From NCBI RefSeq assembly GCF_025370935.1, contig NC_133490.1, positions 8,784,752 through 8,848,751 on the forward strand: DNA of 64,000 nt. Reading direction: 5' to 3'. The notes under the pieces were generated by a model. It saw only the letters and a program-made list of their open reading frames with translations. It searched no databases and was not told the origin of the DNA. The position numbers were made by a program, and so were the translations under genes. Shown piece by piece: positions 38,501 to 47,116 of this stretch. Position 1 is the stretch's first letter. Each line of letters opens with the position of its first letter. The stretch comes from Choristoneura fumiferana. Its lineage: Eukaryota; Arthropoda; Insecta; Lepidoptera; Tortricidae.

Positions 38501-38738
38501 ATGGATAAGCGCCATAACGCAGACGAGTTCTTACGTGCGTTGATGCGAAGAATTTCTTCTCAAAGTGCTTCAGACACACGAATTGCTTGGAAAGGTCTTG
38601 GAAGCTCATGCTTCGCAATTTCTCACAATTTATAAACTCTAACCACTTTTTGAGATGTTTCTCATATTTTGGAAATCTAAAGAGATTTAAGTCCTGTCGT
38701 CTGGTACTACAACTCGCAACACAGCACTTATTGTACAT
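25728..38738 (-). CDS. THAP-ZZ zinc-finger protein, minus-strand unit (head D plus shared tail)
   Basis: A predicted nuclear factor of 646 aa when head D is joined to the tail (exons 38738-38435, 37968-37864, 35436-35383, 33830-33693, 31324-31262, 30768-30658, 29875-29827, 28790-28679, 28360-28281, 28040-27890, 26501-25728). Domain order: N-terminal THAP (C2CH zinc DNA-binding fold, about residues 1-90); a low-complexity acidic linker with FSWEK; a ZZ zinc finger (CNEC from one exon, CVQC, CAAC and HDTH from the next); a helical AVLAAVRQQIL segment; the SUMO-type motif IKSEP in an acidic Pro-rich stretch; a Ser/Asp region; RKRRR; and a basic C-terminus. THAP domains bind DNA and ZZ domains usually bind protein, often histone or SUMO tails, so a chromatin or transcription role is inferred. 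All junctions keep one open frame. Three more THAP heads lie upstream. I do not know a named THAP-ZZ family. Confidence 0.82.
26966..27472 (+). mobile_element. dispersed non-coding repeat R-A
   Basis: Begins ccggccaagagcgtgtcgga, contains AGGGTTCCGTAGCCATTACG near the start, a poly-G run, AGACAGACAGACATGGCGAA, and ends TTTTGGCTCCGGAACCCTAA. The ends are related as GGGTTCCG and CGGAACCC. Other copies: 31388-32635 (interrupted), 32762-33438, 34049-34932 (interrupted), 46923-46970 (end only) and 47478-48117 (minus). Confidence 0.7.
27890..28040 (-). CDS. THAP-ZZ tail exon 8, acidic with SUMO-type motif
   Basis: Acceptor TTTTCAG|TTTAAA, donor AGTATT|GTAAGT. It encodes LKIEIKSEPDETPLEPD, with the SUMO consensus IKSE, then alternating Asp/Leu/Pro (LDLDPLPDLDPLPVPDP). 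The paralogous exon at 63441 has IKEEVKDED at the same place. Confidence 0.8.
28281..28360 (-). CDS. THAP-ZZ tail exon 7, helical segment
   Basis: 80 nt, acceptor TTCGCAG|AGCGAG, donor GACAG|GTAGGT. It encodes SEIQAVLAAVRQQILSENLF, likely an amphipathic helix just after the ZZ finger. Same length and phase as plus-strand 63090-63169 (KEMQAVLAAIRLQMLREDLF). Confidence 0.83.
28609..28649 (-). pseudogene. decoy partial copy of the ZZ exon
   Basis: In the intron right after the ZZ exon there is a second acceptor-like GTTGCCAG followed by 41 bp nearly matching the start of that exon. The translation FRYTRVQWADWDL has lost both zinc Cys (CVQC became RVQW), and no donor or further ZZ sequence follows. 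A shorter version of the same decoy is in the paralogue (62999-63020). Confidence 0.7.
28679..28790 (-). CDS. THAP-ZZ tail exon 6, core of the ZZ zinc finger
   Basis: 112 nt, acceptor TTCCCAG|GTTCCG, donor CCTAT|GTGAGT. It encodes FRYTCVQCADWDLCAACEAR and AAHDTHYVLRV, supplying CxxC, CxxC and HxxH ligands. With the CNEC of the preceding exon the full eight-ligand ZZ set is present. Strikingly GC-rich, and about 93 percent identical to 62858-62969 by eye. Confidence 0.9.
29515..29778 (+). mobile_element. SINE2 copies (tRNA-derived) with inverted fragment
   Basis: About 29630-29778 has a tRNA-like head (GGTGGTGTAGGGGTATGGCA) and a mutated box B, followed by GCATCCATGTTTCAGTTTGT. The stretch 29515-29575 carries the SINE2 3' part in opposite orientation (TATTTCAACTCCAAATTTG). 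Fuller copies are at 35508-35700 and 61485-61625. Confidence 0.5.
29827..29875 (-). CDS. THAP-ZZ tail exon 5, first zinc pair of the ZZ finger
   Basis: 49 nt, acceptor TTATCCAG|ATCAAG, donor ACCGG|GTAAGT. It encodes QAPEYQCNECREVITG. This exon moves the reading phase from 1 to 2. Counterpart 62342-62393 encodes EYRCNECGNIING. Confidence 0.83.
30165..30385 (+). mobile_element. tRNA-derived SINE1 copy, 5'-truncated
   Basis: Box B GGGTTCGAACCCCGGCTCGG, the TTACCACGAGCTTTGCGGTG core and CAGCAGTGGGACGTATAT near the end. It sits in the intron between tail exons 4 and 5. Confidence 0.6.
30658..30768 (-). CDS. THAP-ZZ tail exon 4
   Basis: 111 nt, acceptor TTTTCAG|ACGACG, donor CTCAG|GTACTA, phase 1 to 1. 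It encodes DGDAVVCLGRKDALEDLPAE and an acidic end; no domain recognised. Paralogue exon 62125-62232 is 108 nt and similarly acidic. Confidence 0.75.
31262..31324 (-). CDS. THAP-ZZ tail exon 3, FSWEK motif
   Basis: 63 nt, acceptor TTTTACAG|GATCTA, donor AGCAG|GTAATT, phase 1 to 1. It encodes SKPAQDPVFSWEKNVEVVPA; the FSWEK core is kept in 61342-61401 (DLFSWEKTDVILA), the best evidence that this tiny exon is real. Confidence 0.78.
31484..32492. mobile_element. about 1-kb insertion with 9-bp target duplication, possibly MULE-type
   Basis: Flanked by gtgactgat at 31475-31483 and 32493-32501 (10 bp if the preceding c is counted). The ends start GGGTGCGCC and, inverted, GGGTCCAT, with GCATAA in register further in, so weak terminal inverted repeats exist. 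A 9-bp duplication points to a Mutator-like element. No transposase frame; contains a TTAGG-bearing tandem block at 31995-32171. Confidence 0.55.
31995..32171 (+). repeat. about 60-bp tandem repeat with TTAGG runs
   Basis: Three units each begin with AGGTTAGGTTAGGTTAG or a shorter variant, followed by AACTGCGACC, AGAACCAAAC and CCAGTAAAGTAG-type blocks. TTAGG is the insect telomere unit. Confidence 0.7.
32762..33438 (+). mobile_element. dispersed non-coding repeat R-A copy
   Basis: Starts aagagcgtgtcggacacgcc and ends TTTTGGCTACGGAACCCTAA. It has an internal duplication of GGTAGTCCCTGAGCAAAGCC near 33315-33370. Confidence 0.7.
33693..33830 (-). CDS. THAP-ZZ tail exon 2
   Basis: 138 nt, acceptor TTTCTAG|AAATAG, donor TACAAG|GTTGGT, phase 1 to 1. 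It encodes a charged region and NPYAEGIPDFDDYDD. No known domain; corresponds in place to 61041-61254. Confidence 0.75.
34049..34932 (+). mobile_element. R-A repeat copy with nested insertion
   Basis: Segments 34049-34168 and 34718-34932 are consecutive parts of R-A. Between them lie a palindromic unit (34171-34304), a LINE tail ending in TTATCATTATCATTATC (about 34470-34577), tandem TAATGTAAACATTAAGATGC units (34577-34640), and flanking inverted copies of TTATCTACATGCATATCATA (about 34306 and 34696). Confidence 0.6.
34171..34304. mobile_element. 134-bp palindromic MITE nested in R-A
   Basis: Left arm gttatttatgtggctggtgc and right arm gccgcatacataac are imperfect complements, as are GGCATTAAA and TTTAATGCC further in. 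It lies inside the R-A copy. Confidence 0.6.
35028..35262 (+). mobile_element. Helitron-like element, 3'-truncated
   Basis: Starts TCCTACTAATATTATAAATT; GGCTGAACGGATTTGGAT and TTTTTATCCTGATATTCC follow; the usual CG-rich 3' end is missing. Confidence 0.5.
35383..35436 (-). CDS. THAP-ZZ tail exon 1 (first shared exon)
   Basis: 54 nt, acceptor GTTCACAG|ATCAGA, donor CAACG|GTAAGT, phase 1 to 1. It encodes QKTDGNPDKLGALQSDN. Its first residues (DQK with the incoming base) match those of the paralogous exon 60087-60206, so the head-tail joint is conserved. Small and low in information, so somewhat less certain. Confidence 0.65.
35508..35700 (-). mobile_element. tRNA-derived SINE2 copy
   Basis: The minus strand begins GTGGTGTAGTGGTATAGCA (box A-like), then GGGTTCGATTCCCAG (box B), CTATGCATCCATATTTCAG and AAAATTTGGAGTTGAAATA. 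Confidence 0.7.
35760..36360. other. GC-rich stretch in intron, partly MITE-B and other repeat pieces
   Basis: 35788-35890 is CpG-rich with no long frame. 36120-36260 is also GC-rich. 36300-36357 is half of MITE-B, and 36367-36430 matches one arm of the foldback at 39023-39190. It is either old repeats or an internal promoter; I cannot tell. Confidence 0.3.
36962..37475 (+). repeat. local duplication about 420 bp apart
   Basis: 36962-37055 and 37381-37472 share attattggagtagacacatt and AGAACAGTTCTATCAGACCA with few differences. TGGAATAATTGAGAAAAA near 37280 and 37490 repeats as well, so a segment of about 0.4 kb was duplicated. Confidence 0.6.
37864..38738 (-). CDS. THAP head D (THAP exon plus linker exon)
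   Basis: Exon 38738-38435 holds a whole THAP domain: MYNKCCVASCSTRRQDLNLF gives the Cys pair, then FPKYEKHLKKWLEF, FVCLKHF (Cys and His ligands) and AYPSLF, the usual C-terminal THAP motif. Donor ACTTAA|GTAAGT. The second exon 37968-37864 (105 nt) encodes HEDHSYCKIEVVENHPWVQM and ends in phase 1. The start is the Met directly before the first Cys. It is the head nearest the tail, so probably the default one. About 55-60 percent identical to head C by eye. Confidence 0.85.
38095..38250 (+). mobile_element. degraded SINE1 fragment
   Basis: TTTACCACAAGCTTATTGGTG, AGGGAAAAGATTGTGAAGAA and CCCCAATCCGCATTGGGCCC line up with 51605-51730. Lies in the intron between the two exons of head D. Confidence 0.5.
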
Positions 38739-39022
38739 GAATGCAAAATCAAACTCCAAATATTGAGTGCAAAACTTCACTTTCTCAACTTTGAATTGAA
38801 ACTGCAATAATGAAAATTGGCGAATGGACTTATTTGACAGTTGTCATTTACATTATCTGAGCCATAGATGCGGGCCAAGTGCCCAAGATCTAAGACGGAA
38901 CTTACGTTGTATATTTAAGTCACAATTTAAGTAATCTGTGAGGGAACGTGGCAATAAACGGAACCATACTTGGTTTGGATAGGTATATCTTAACTAAACG
39001 TAAACAAACTTCAGCTGTCGAA

Positions 39023-39190
39023 GGGGTGACACTCTTTCCTGGCCCGGATAATTCCGAGATGAAAATACCGACCCTGTTTTCCGTGTGCACGCCCATAGGA
39101 GCTCCTGTCAGTTTATATGGGCGAATACACAAAAAACAGGACCGGTATTTCCATGTCGGTGTTATCCGGGCCGGGAAAGAGTGTCACCCC
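39023..39190. mobile_element. 168-bp foldback MITE
   Basis: ggggtgacactctttcctgg at the left and its complement at the right (CCGGGAAAGAGTGTCACCCC), with ACAGGACCGGTATTTCCATG-type arms further in. One arm recurs at 36367-36430. Confidence 0.7.
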
Positions 39191-39779
39191 ATTCAAGGAT
39201 TTTAAACATTCTTAACAGACTTCAAAAAAGGAGGTTCTATGTTCCAGTTTTTAATTTTTTATGTATGTTCACCGATTACTCAGTCAATTGTGCACCGATT
39301 TTCAAAATTTTTTTTTATTCGTACGAGTATTTTTCTGAGGTGGTCCCATTGTCACCAAGTCAAGATCTGATGATGGGATCCTAGGGAAATCGAGGGCAAA
39401 CCTCAAATTTTATAGGCACACTTATGGCGATTTTGGCATTTTCAGCATTAAGATAAGCATCAACGTTCAAAAAGTATCATTTGGTAAGCTGGACCTGAAG
39501 AAGAAGACCGTAGATGACCAATGGAACTCGTCAAAGAAAACTAAATTCAAATGTATGGAAAATTTGGCAAAATTAATGCAAGACTTTTATTTATCAGGAT
39601 ATGTAGGTTATTGAGCAAAGTTAAATTTTATCCACTCTCCCCCCCCACCCTCCGGGGCGAGACAATATTCAATATTTACTTAAAATCACAATGTCATATC
39701 TACCTCAACTATTACAGTTAGATTGTAAGTATCCCAACGTTCATCCCATTGAAACCTATCACTACTGAACCAAAATTCT

Positions 39780-40045
39780 TGTCACCGAGGGATGACGTCC
39801 TATCATTATTTTTGTCATATATTTCATTTTTACTACTGCTTAATGTGCTGTTACATTGTCCAAGAACATGTTTGTTTAAGACATTAATTTCGGACGAACT
39901 CAAGCCCCTAAGGCACAGGTTTAAACCTAGTTTAGGGGTCGAAAGCTCGACCACTTACTTAAGACCCTTTTGTACAAACTTAAGTTTATGTTACTTGTAA
40001 CACTTCTTTTTGAGTACAATAAACATTATTATTATTATATTATAT
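39780..40045 (+). mobile_element. LINE 3' end remnant
   Basis: Ends in AATAAACATTATTATTATTA after TAACACTTCTTTTTGAGTAC. A decayed peptide-like stretch precedes it. Confidence 0.35.
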
Positions 40046-40848
40046 TAATTTTGCCAAATTTTCAGCTAATTGTACTGAACTATAAGTAATGCTCGCTCGT
40101 CTATAAACGATCATGATTAATATATGTACCTTGATAAACGACTAAGAAGAAGATTCAAGTTAATGATTCTTTCGAACTGATCTGATGCTGAAGCCAGAAG
40201 GCAGGCAACGGAACTCTGTTATAAAAAAACGTAGGTAACTAAGTCGTGTTTGGGCTTAATGAAATCATTGTGAGATGCTTTGGCTACGAATCAATAAAAA
40301 GTGAGAAATAAAGAAAAATTTTAACAAAAAAGTAAAACCGACTCCACAAAAATAAAAAACAAAAATGGAACCGACTACAAAACCCATGAAAATATTTTTC
40401 TAGGTACCTACTAGCTCGAAGTCGGTGACTCAGCACGAGCCAGCAGGAGTGGAACAATAGTCGTCTACCTCACCTACATACTCACCCATAGTACACCCAA
40501 TATCATATTTGCTCAAGTTTTTCGCGAATCCCAAGGTCAAAGAATCGAATTGCTTTAAAATCCCAGAGAAATAATGCGTTGTTTGGGAGAAACGTGTCAA
40601 AATGGTGATGTAGAGCGCTATCCTGCTCTGTCTCGTTTTTTTTTCCGTTCTGGCGGTTCACTTTTATATTATAGATTTAAATGTTAAAAAAAGAGATAGC
40701 CCTAGAAGACTTGTCCCAAGCTACTAAGACCGGCGAAGTATGCAGCTGGGGCGGCTCCCACCCGCGTCTCACCCCTCACGCCCCGCACGATTGCTCTGTC
40801 TAGACGTCTCCGTCGGATTACTGTAGGGAAATTTGTTATACTGTGGCC

Positions 40849-41850
40849 CTAGTGAGTTAACCCACGCCGGCGTGGGGTGTTTTGATAGGTACATACAGAA
40901 TCGCACCTATATCGCGGTGTGCGCCGCGCCTGCCCTTGCACTGAAACCACGTCTCTGGATGCAAAGGCTTGTCTAATGAACCTGTAAATCAGCATCGCTT
41001 CTTCTAAAAGCGGTCGACTTAGAATTACATTTAGACCTCCATTGAACAAGCTTATACCATCCATGTCCTTATTCTGATGACATTCCAAAAGAAAGTGAAT
41101 AAGGTCTTCCAGTCTTATTACAACCTATACACAAAGGTGATTGTACAACTCTCATCAAATTCAAAAAACAGTTTAGTGGAATGTGACCAGACCGCACATG
41201 AAAAGCCCACACGAGAAGATCCCTGGGGAGGCTGGAATTATCAAACCAGGGTACTATGAAGATTTTACTCTCTATGGTGCCGTACCAAATGCCCTTAGTC
41301 ATGGATTCAATATTGAACATTTCCTGCCATTTTGCAAAACACTTCTCACTGGCTAATTGCATTAGCTCAGCACAATAAGGTTTATCCAAGAGACACATAC
41401 CATCCGTTACTGCTAACTTAGCCATTCTATCAACTTCTTCGTTGCCTCCCACACCAACATGAGATGGTATCCATTGGAAGACCAATTGGACACCATCAGA
41501 GCGCAATTTGTACACCAGTTTTAAGATATCGTAGGCTATCGGCATTCCTCGGGTCCTCGAGGTACACCGAGCCAGATGTTGAAGCGCGCTCTTTGAATCT
41601 GGTAGAATCACAACCTGGTTTTTTCCCATTTCCTGCACATATGTTAATGCCTTGTACATAGATACCAGTTCAGCTCTCATAATACGTAGTCCTGCATGTA
41701 ATTTATATGGTTTATTAACAATTCACTTGCTAATCCAAGAAAGGGGCTCCAACGCCATGAATGGTTTTAGATCCGTCCACAACAATTTGTAAAAATCTCT
41801 GTACTCTTACCTTATCATAGTTATCCCCCAGCCTGCTGTTCCAATGATGC
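40849..41850 (-). pseudogene. non-LTR retrotransposon fragment with RNase H domain
   Basis: The minus strand reads a broken TDGSK-like start around 41800, then an open frame from about 41680 with RAELVSMYKAL, VVILPDSKSALQHL and FQWIPSHVGVGGNEEVDRMA, the core RNase H blocks (Glu, Asp and His-Asp region) found in R1, LOA and I-type LINEs. It then reads LVWAFHVRSGHIPLN and a C-terminal Cys motif, with frameshifts at both ends. It sits in the sense direction of the THAP-ZZ unit, between heads C and D. Confidence 0.75.
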
Positions 41851-41935
41851 TGTGTAGGTGTTAAAGGGTGGTAGTGATCACTTAACATCAGGTGACCCGT
41901 CTGCAGTTTATCAGGTTTTTAATAAAAAAGTTGAA
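41850..41935 (+). mobile_element. retroelement tail fragment
   Basis: GGTGGTAGTGATCACTTAAC, ATCAGGTGACCCGTCTGCA and TTTTTAATAAAAAA resemble the 3' end of the family at 56690-56970. Confidence 0.4.
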
Positions 41936-41940
41936 CTTAC

Positions 41941-44205
41941 TAATTTCCTTCCTCCGACATATCTCTGCGATTTCAATTTTGCAGTAGGGATGGTCATCAT
42001 GCCGACGCCTATAATCATGTTTAGTATGAACATGAACTGCATCATCTGGAAAATATAGATAGAGCATGACTTTTGCTCGTAGACTCTGTATTAAGTAAAA
42101 CTTTCATAAAACACATTAAGTTAATTCTCTTGCAGAAGCAAAAGTGGTTGCTCAGTACTTGACTTTAATTGCAATTTTAAAATGTAGGGTAGGGTGAAGG
42201 AACTGAAGGGTGGCTGCATTTTTGTTGTGATGCTGCTTAATTTATTGTTTTTTTTCTCTCTTTTCATTTGCATGTTATGAATCATTAAATTAAAAATACA
42301 TTTTCGGTTTTGGTAGGCAGGTACAAAACTGTTATATTGAAAATGTTTGAAAATTGTTTACTTTTAAGTTAGGACTGTTTTCTTTTTTTCTAATTTATGT
42401 AATTTTGATTGTTTGTTTGCAGTAACAAATAAACGTCTTATCTATGAATCTAAATACTTATCAGTCTAAGCCCAACTTTAAATTTTTAAGACCCTATTGC
42501 AAAAAAGATAAAAATATTTTTAAGTCTTTTTTATTTGCAAAATAAAGCAGTGCGGTGGGGCAGGCGGACAAAGTCGTGGTTGGGAACTAGTTTCTTTTAT
42601 TATACAAAATCAAGTTTTGCTTGATTGTGGTAGTTTGTATGAGCAAGTAAGTATGTATGACAGCGGGCAATCACATACAACTTTAGCACTACTGCATGCC
42701 AAATCTCATGTACCATCATAAATTAAAAAGAACCCCTGTGATCTCCACAAGTCTCTTAGAGAGCTCCACAAAGAGGCCCAAAGCGCTAGGACTCTACGCC
42801 GATTGGGATTTGGGATAGTCATTACATAGAATATCAATCAAGTAACAGATTTGATTCACTTAAACAAACTGAACCTTTATGCAATGCAATTTGTGGATGC
42901 AGACTAAATTAAACTGTTTTTATTCCATGGAATTCTGTAATTTCTTAGTTATGAGGCAAAAAATATTTCCTGAAAATTTTAACGAGATAAAACAAAAACT
43001 AGGAAATGGAAAGCACAAATTTCTTACTATACATAATAACATTTGACAATGTAGTAAATCATAATGTAGTTAGAATAATTTTGGATTAAACTGTTTAGAC
43101 GTAATAAATTATTCAACCAATAATAAGTAAAAAATAAATTGTCTCCTGTATCCTTATAGACATATAATTATCGCAAATCTTTGGACTTAAATTATTATTG
43201 ATAGTTATTAAGTTTCAATCTTCATCTCAATAGGTTTGTCATTTACGATTTCATAGCCAAGGTTATTTTTGTCATTATTATTGATTTTATTGTAATCTCC
43301 TTATTAGTTTTTGTTACGTTTTTGTTTCGTTTCCCATACATACATACATATGCACGCTACTATTTACTCAATATTCTCACGGAATCAAGATAAAATCTCA
43401 AAACCTCGTCAGTTGGTTATGGAGTCATGAAATTTGGTACTGTTATTTATAATGCAATGTCAGTAAAGACCACGATGTAATTTCCACAGGAATTTTGTAA
43501 AATCGTGGAATTTCAATAAACTGCTGTATCTAATTACTTATGCGCGCGAAGCCGTGGGTAAAGTCTAGTACCTAATAAAGGAATTTAAAATTAAAAAATG
43601 TTTAAGTATTAGGTATCTCCGAAACATAAAAATTTTACATCTATCAGAATAATTTATTGAATCAGGTTACTTTGCTGAGGTCCATAGTGAACTAAAAGAA
43701 TTTCTTTGCTCACTCGCGGGTGCAGAATTCCACTGAATTAAAAAACAGTTTAAGTACATACAAAATTATATACTGAGCGGCAAAAAATCTCGCCGTATGT
43801 ATGCCGAAATAAGTAATTTTTGTATGTAGATTGGGCCAAATTTTGTGCCGGTGGCTATAATAATTAGTATACTGTCTCAAATTATTCAAATATCTACAAA
43901 TGTCTACACTTACTTGTGTTTTGAAGAAGGGGTATACCACTAGTAATCTCGCTTATAGTAAACAATGTTGGATAGGCATCCACACGTAAACGACACCTCT
44001 CATGCCTAGAGGCAAGAAACCTTTTCTCGAAATGCTTTTCACACACGAAATTCTTGCGAAGATGCTGCAAGCTCAAGCTTCGCAATCTTTCGCAATTTAA
44101 ACAGTCTAACCATTTATTGAGTCCTGTCTCGGATTTTGGGAACCTATACAAATGGACGTCCTTTCGCCTACTATCACAACTCACAACACAGCACTTATTG
44201 TACAT
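41941..44205 (-). CDS. THAP head C (THAP exon plus linker exon)
   Basis: Exon 44205-43914 starts at the Met before KCCVVSCDSRRKDVHLYRFP and includes NKWLDCLNCERLRSLSL, FVCEKHF and AYPTLF, a complete C2CH THAP domain. Donor ACACAA|GTAAGT, phase 1. The second exon 42045-41941 (105 nt, exactly the length of its head D equivalent) encodes HDDHPYCKIEIAEICRRKEI and ends in phase 1. No tail exon follows before head D, so it most likely splices past head D to 35436, or it is an isolated duplicate. Confidence 0.8.
43380..43573 (+). mobile_element. Helitron-like element 3' part
   Basis: ATTCTCACGGAATCAAGAT, TGGAATTTCAATAAACTGCT and a CG-rich end GCGCGCGAAGCCGTGGGTAA followed by TCTAGT. Confidence 0.5.
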
Positions 44206-44332
44206 AATTGCAAGCAATATGTAATGATAACTAAAAAGTTGAGAGGATAAAGCTACATAAATTAATCAACTCAAAATTACACTCGCGAGATCAACTTCGA
44301 ATTCTTTGAAAACGACCGAAGTACTATGAGCG

Positions 44333-44432
44333 CAGGGCTACTACGAAAATCGAAGTTCGTATCGTACCGTCCCTCCCGCTCTCGTATTAAATAGTATAAG
44401 TGTCAGAGGGACCGCACGACACGAACTTCGAA
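44333..44432. mobile_element. palindromic MITE-B copy
   Basis: gcagggctactacgaaaatc at the left, CTCGTATTAAATAGTATAAG in the centre and CGCACGACACGAACTTCGAA at the right. Lies just upstream of head C. Confidence 0.55.
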
Positions 44433-44789
44433 CGTCAGGAACGTTCGTTGTCATTGCGTGCGTTGCGTTGGCTTGGCAATCTCGGCATTGACATGACAAC
44501 CATGACAAGTGACAGTGACAATGACAACTAGTGACTATGAGGGCTATCGCGTATGAATTCGCCGCTAGAGGCGCTAGTGTAGCGCGAGGTCTCCGAAATG
44601 TCAAATCTCATAGCTTTTGTTTGGGTGAGCTACGCGGGTTTATTTTATACTTAATTACTTAGAATAATTTTGTGAATATTTTGCATTACTTACCTAAAAT
44701 TATTTATGGCAATTATGCGTTACGGGCTTACGGGCTACGAACAAAGGAATTGTAACTGCGCTATAAGCACGCAAACCGTGTCATAACAG

Positions 44790-45405
44790 CATTTTCACTA
44801 AAACAGGTACCTAGCAACGGCATAGTTAAGGAAAACTTAAATTGACAGTTTTGTGACGTTTTATTCCATATTAACTGTAGGGGAAAATCGTCACAAAACC
44901 GTCAACTTTTAACTTTACGCCGTTGCTAGACGTTGGTTTGGTAAAACATGTACCTAGCAACGGCGTAAGTTAAAAGTTGTCAGTTTTGTGACGATTTTCC
45001 CCTACAGTTAATATGGAATAAAACGTCACAAAACTGACAATTTAAGTTTTCCTCTTAGATGAATGATTGGTCTCGCGCGCTCGCAAGCGAAAACTGGCAT
45101 TTTACTTCGGTTTATGACCAAAATTTAACAAAAATTCGGGACATGCACATTACGCACAGTTTGCAAGGCGACTGACTCGCCTCGGGCTCAGGTACGCCGA
45201 TTTCGGCGTACTATTTGTTGCCGCATTTGACAAGTACGCCGGCGGTATCTAGTCGAGCGAGCGCGCGAGACCAATCATTCATCTAAGGTTTTCCTTAACT
45301 ATGCCGTTGCAACTCTTCTACGAGCCCTATGTCCCTAGTGAGGGATAACAGGATCACATCATCATCATCATGCCGTTGCTAGGTATATGTTTTAGCGAAA
45401 ATGCT
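44790..45405. mobile_element. large nested foldback element
   Basis: Outer arms gcattttcactaaaacaggt/acctagcaacggcat (44790-44822) and their complement at 45370-45405. Inside, 44811-44935 and 44950-45055 form a second inverted pair (TTAACTGTAGGGGAAAATCG against CGATTTTCCCCTACAGTTAA). A third pair has AGATGAATGATTGGTCTCG at about 45056 and its complement at about 45265-45285. No coding frame. Confidence 0.7.
45311..45369 (+). mobile_element. 59-bp retro-insert with 10-bp target duplication
   Basis: Flanked by atgccgttgc on both sides (45301-45310 and 45370-45379) and ending in CATCATCATCATC, as expected of a severely 5'-truncated SINE or LINE. It interrupts the right arm of the large foldback. 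Confidence 0.6.
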
Positions 45406-45830
45406 CATAAGCGTGTCCTGCGCTAATGTGCGCATGCGCGACATTTAATTTTGACTGACATAATTTAATGGCCTAGAAGGGGCGAGTGAATGTCTGTGTG
45501 AAATGTATCGTAACAGAACAACATAGGTTTATTTCATATTATTATATAGCAACTAAACTTTGTCCAAGTGTGGGAGCCTACTCGACATTACATTTGATTG
45601 ACCTTTGAACGCTTTGATGTGCGCTCGAAAAACCGACAACGCATGGTAAAGTGCAATGTGTGATCAAATATTGAACAAATAAGCAAATACCGGTGCTTCA
45701 CATTCACATGTGATCAAAATATACATTTGTACTATGTGTGGCGCCGGCATTAAAGTTGTATCAAATATTTGTCAAATTTAATGAATTTAATGTCTTTAAA
45801 CAGTTTAAACTTTCGTGATTTATACTCATA

Positions 45831-45979
45831 GGGTCAAAATACCACGCACTGGACTTATCACTTACTTATTTACTTATTAGGAGTCGACTCGTGATCACGG
45901 CCACTGTAATGTTGCCGAAACGTCGAGGTAAATATTCGTGTGTGTTAGCGTGATAAGTCATGTGCGTGGTATTTTGACT
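45831..45979. mobile_element. foldback MITE
   Basis: GGGTCAAAATACCACGCACT at the left against GTGCGTGGTATTTTGACT at the right, with CTTATCAC and GTGATAAG further in. Confidence 0.55.
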
Positions 45980-46461
45980 GAATGAATTTGCAAGTAATCT
46001 ATTAATATTCATGTTTCAAGCAATATAAATGTTAATAAAATCATAATTAAAGGTTTATTTTTATAAAAAATTGTATGTTTATTGTTCAACCTTTTTAATG
46101 AAGATTACTCAAAGATGAGGTTTTTGCAGTATTAAAAACACATAACCCTCCTTCTTCGCAGTCGGGTAAAAATCTATGTTGAAAAATAATTTCAATTCAT
46201 GTTATGAGTATGAGATTTGTATCCTACCTACTGGATACTTTTTCGTTCCGTATTTAAAACCTGTTTATTACTTACCGGAGACTTTTGAGATGTAATGGCG
46301 ACTGTACGAATCATTTTTGTAGATTTTTTGGAAAAAAATAGTTTGCCAAAACTAGTCAGTCTCGCATGTTATCATGGGGCAGTTACAATCAACGGAAGTG
46401 AAAATGGTAAATTGTGCAAATCCCACAAAATGCACAGTACCAGTAGGTACCATGGAATTAC

Positions 46462-46539
46462 CTGCAGTGCTTGGTGTAGGCAAATCAGTATTGAAGGTGT
46501 CTATTGTTCTTGCAGCCGATACTTTAATTTGACTTGAAC
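46462..46539 (-). CDS. candidate linker exon of the THAP-ZZ unit, phase 1 to 1
   Basis: 78 nt between good signals: acceptor TTATAACAG|GTTCAA and donor CTGCAG|GTAATT. It encodes SSQIKVSAARTIDTFNTDLP and TPSTA. Position and phase fit a linker used by heads A or B, upstream of head C. It has no clear paralogous match, so the call rests on splice motifs and phase only. Confidence 0.5.
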
Positions 46540-47116
46540 CTGTTATAAAAAACAATAAAGTTGTTAAGTCTATCATCATCATCAGCTCTAGCTTATATAC
46601 AATATACCACACCACACCTCCCTCTTTCACTCTTTCAGAGAGGAGGCATGTGGCCAGCCTCCTCTCTGAAAGAGGGAGGACAAGTGGGAACTTCACAGAT
46701 ACCACTGGATCAGGTCTACCTTACGTGTAAGGTGATTGTAGTTTTTGCAACTTGATAGTGAAATTCCAGAAATCACGTGGAGACAACTTGCGCATTAAAA
46801 AATGTCAGACACGAGAGCAATATAGAATTTTGTGATAACTAGCCAAAGAAACAGAAATCCCAAAATTACATATTTTCTACATCCGCCATGTTCGAATGCT
46901 ACCTACAAACTAAGGAAATAAACAAGAGCGTGTCGGACACGCCCAAAGTAGGGTTCCGTAGCCATTACGAAAAAATTACGAAAAAGTTACAATAATTTAC
47001 CGGAGTCCATAAAAGTACTCCCATTGAATTCCTTCAAAACTCAACTGTTCCGTTACTTCCGTTGGCTTCACAAGAAATGTTATTACTCTCTGAGGGAATT
47101 TTTGGATAATATGTAA

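Noticed and set aside
41941..44205. Head C as a separate, complete gene
   Set aside because: No stop codon or poly(A) site follows its second exon in frame; it ends at a clean phase-1 donor, so it needs downstream exons. Kept as a head.
45335..45352. Sequence near TAGGGATAACAGG resembling a homing endonuclease site
   Set aside because: Only a partial match, inside a retro-insert; coincidence is far more likely.
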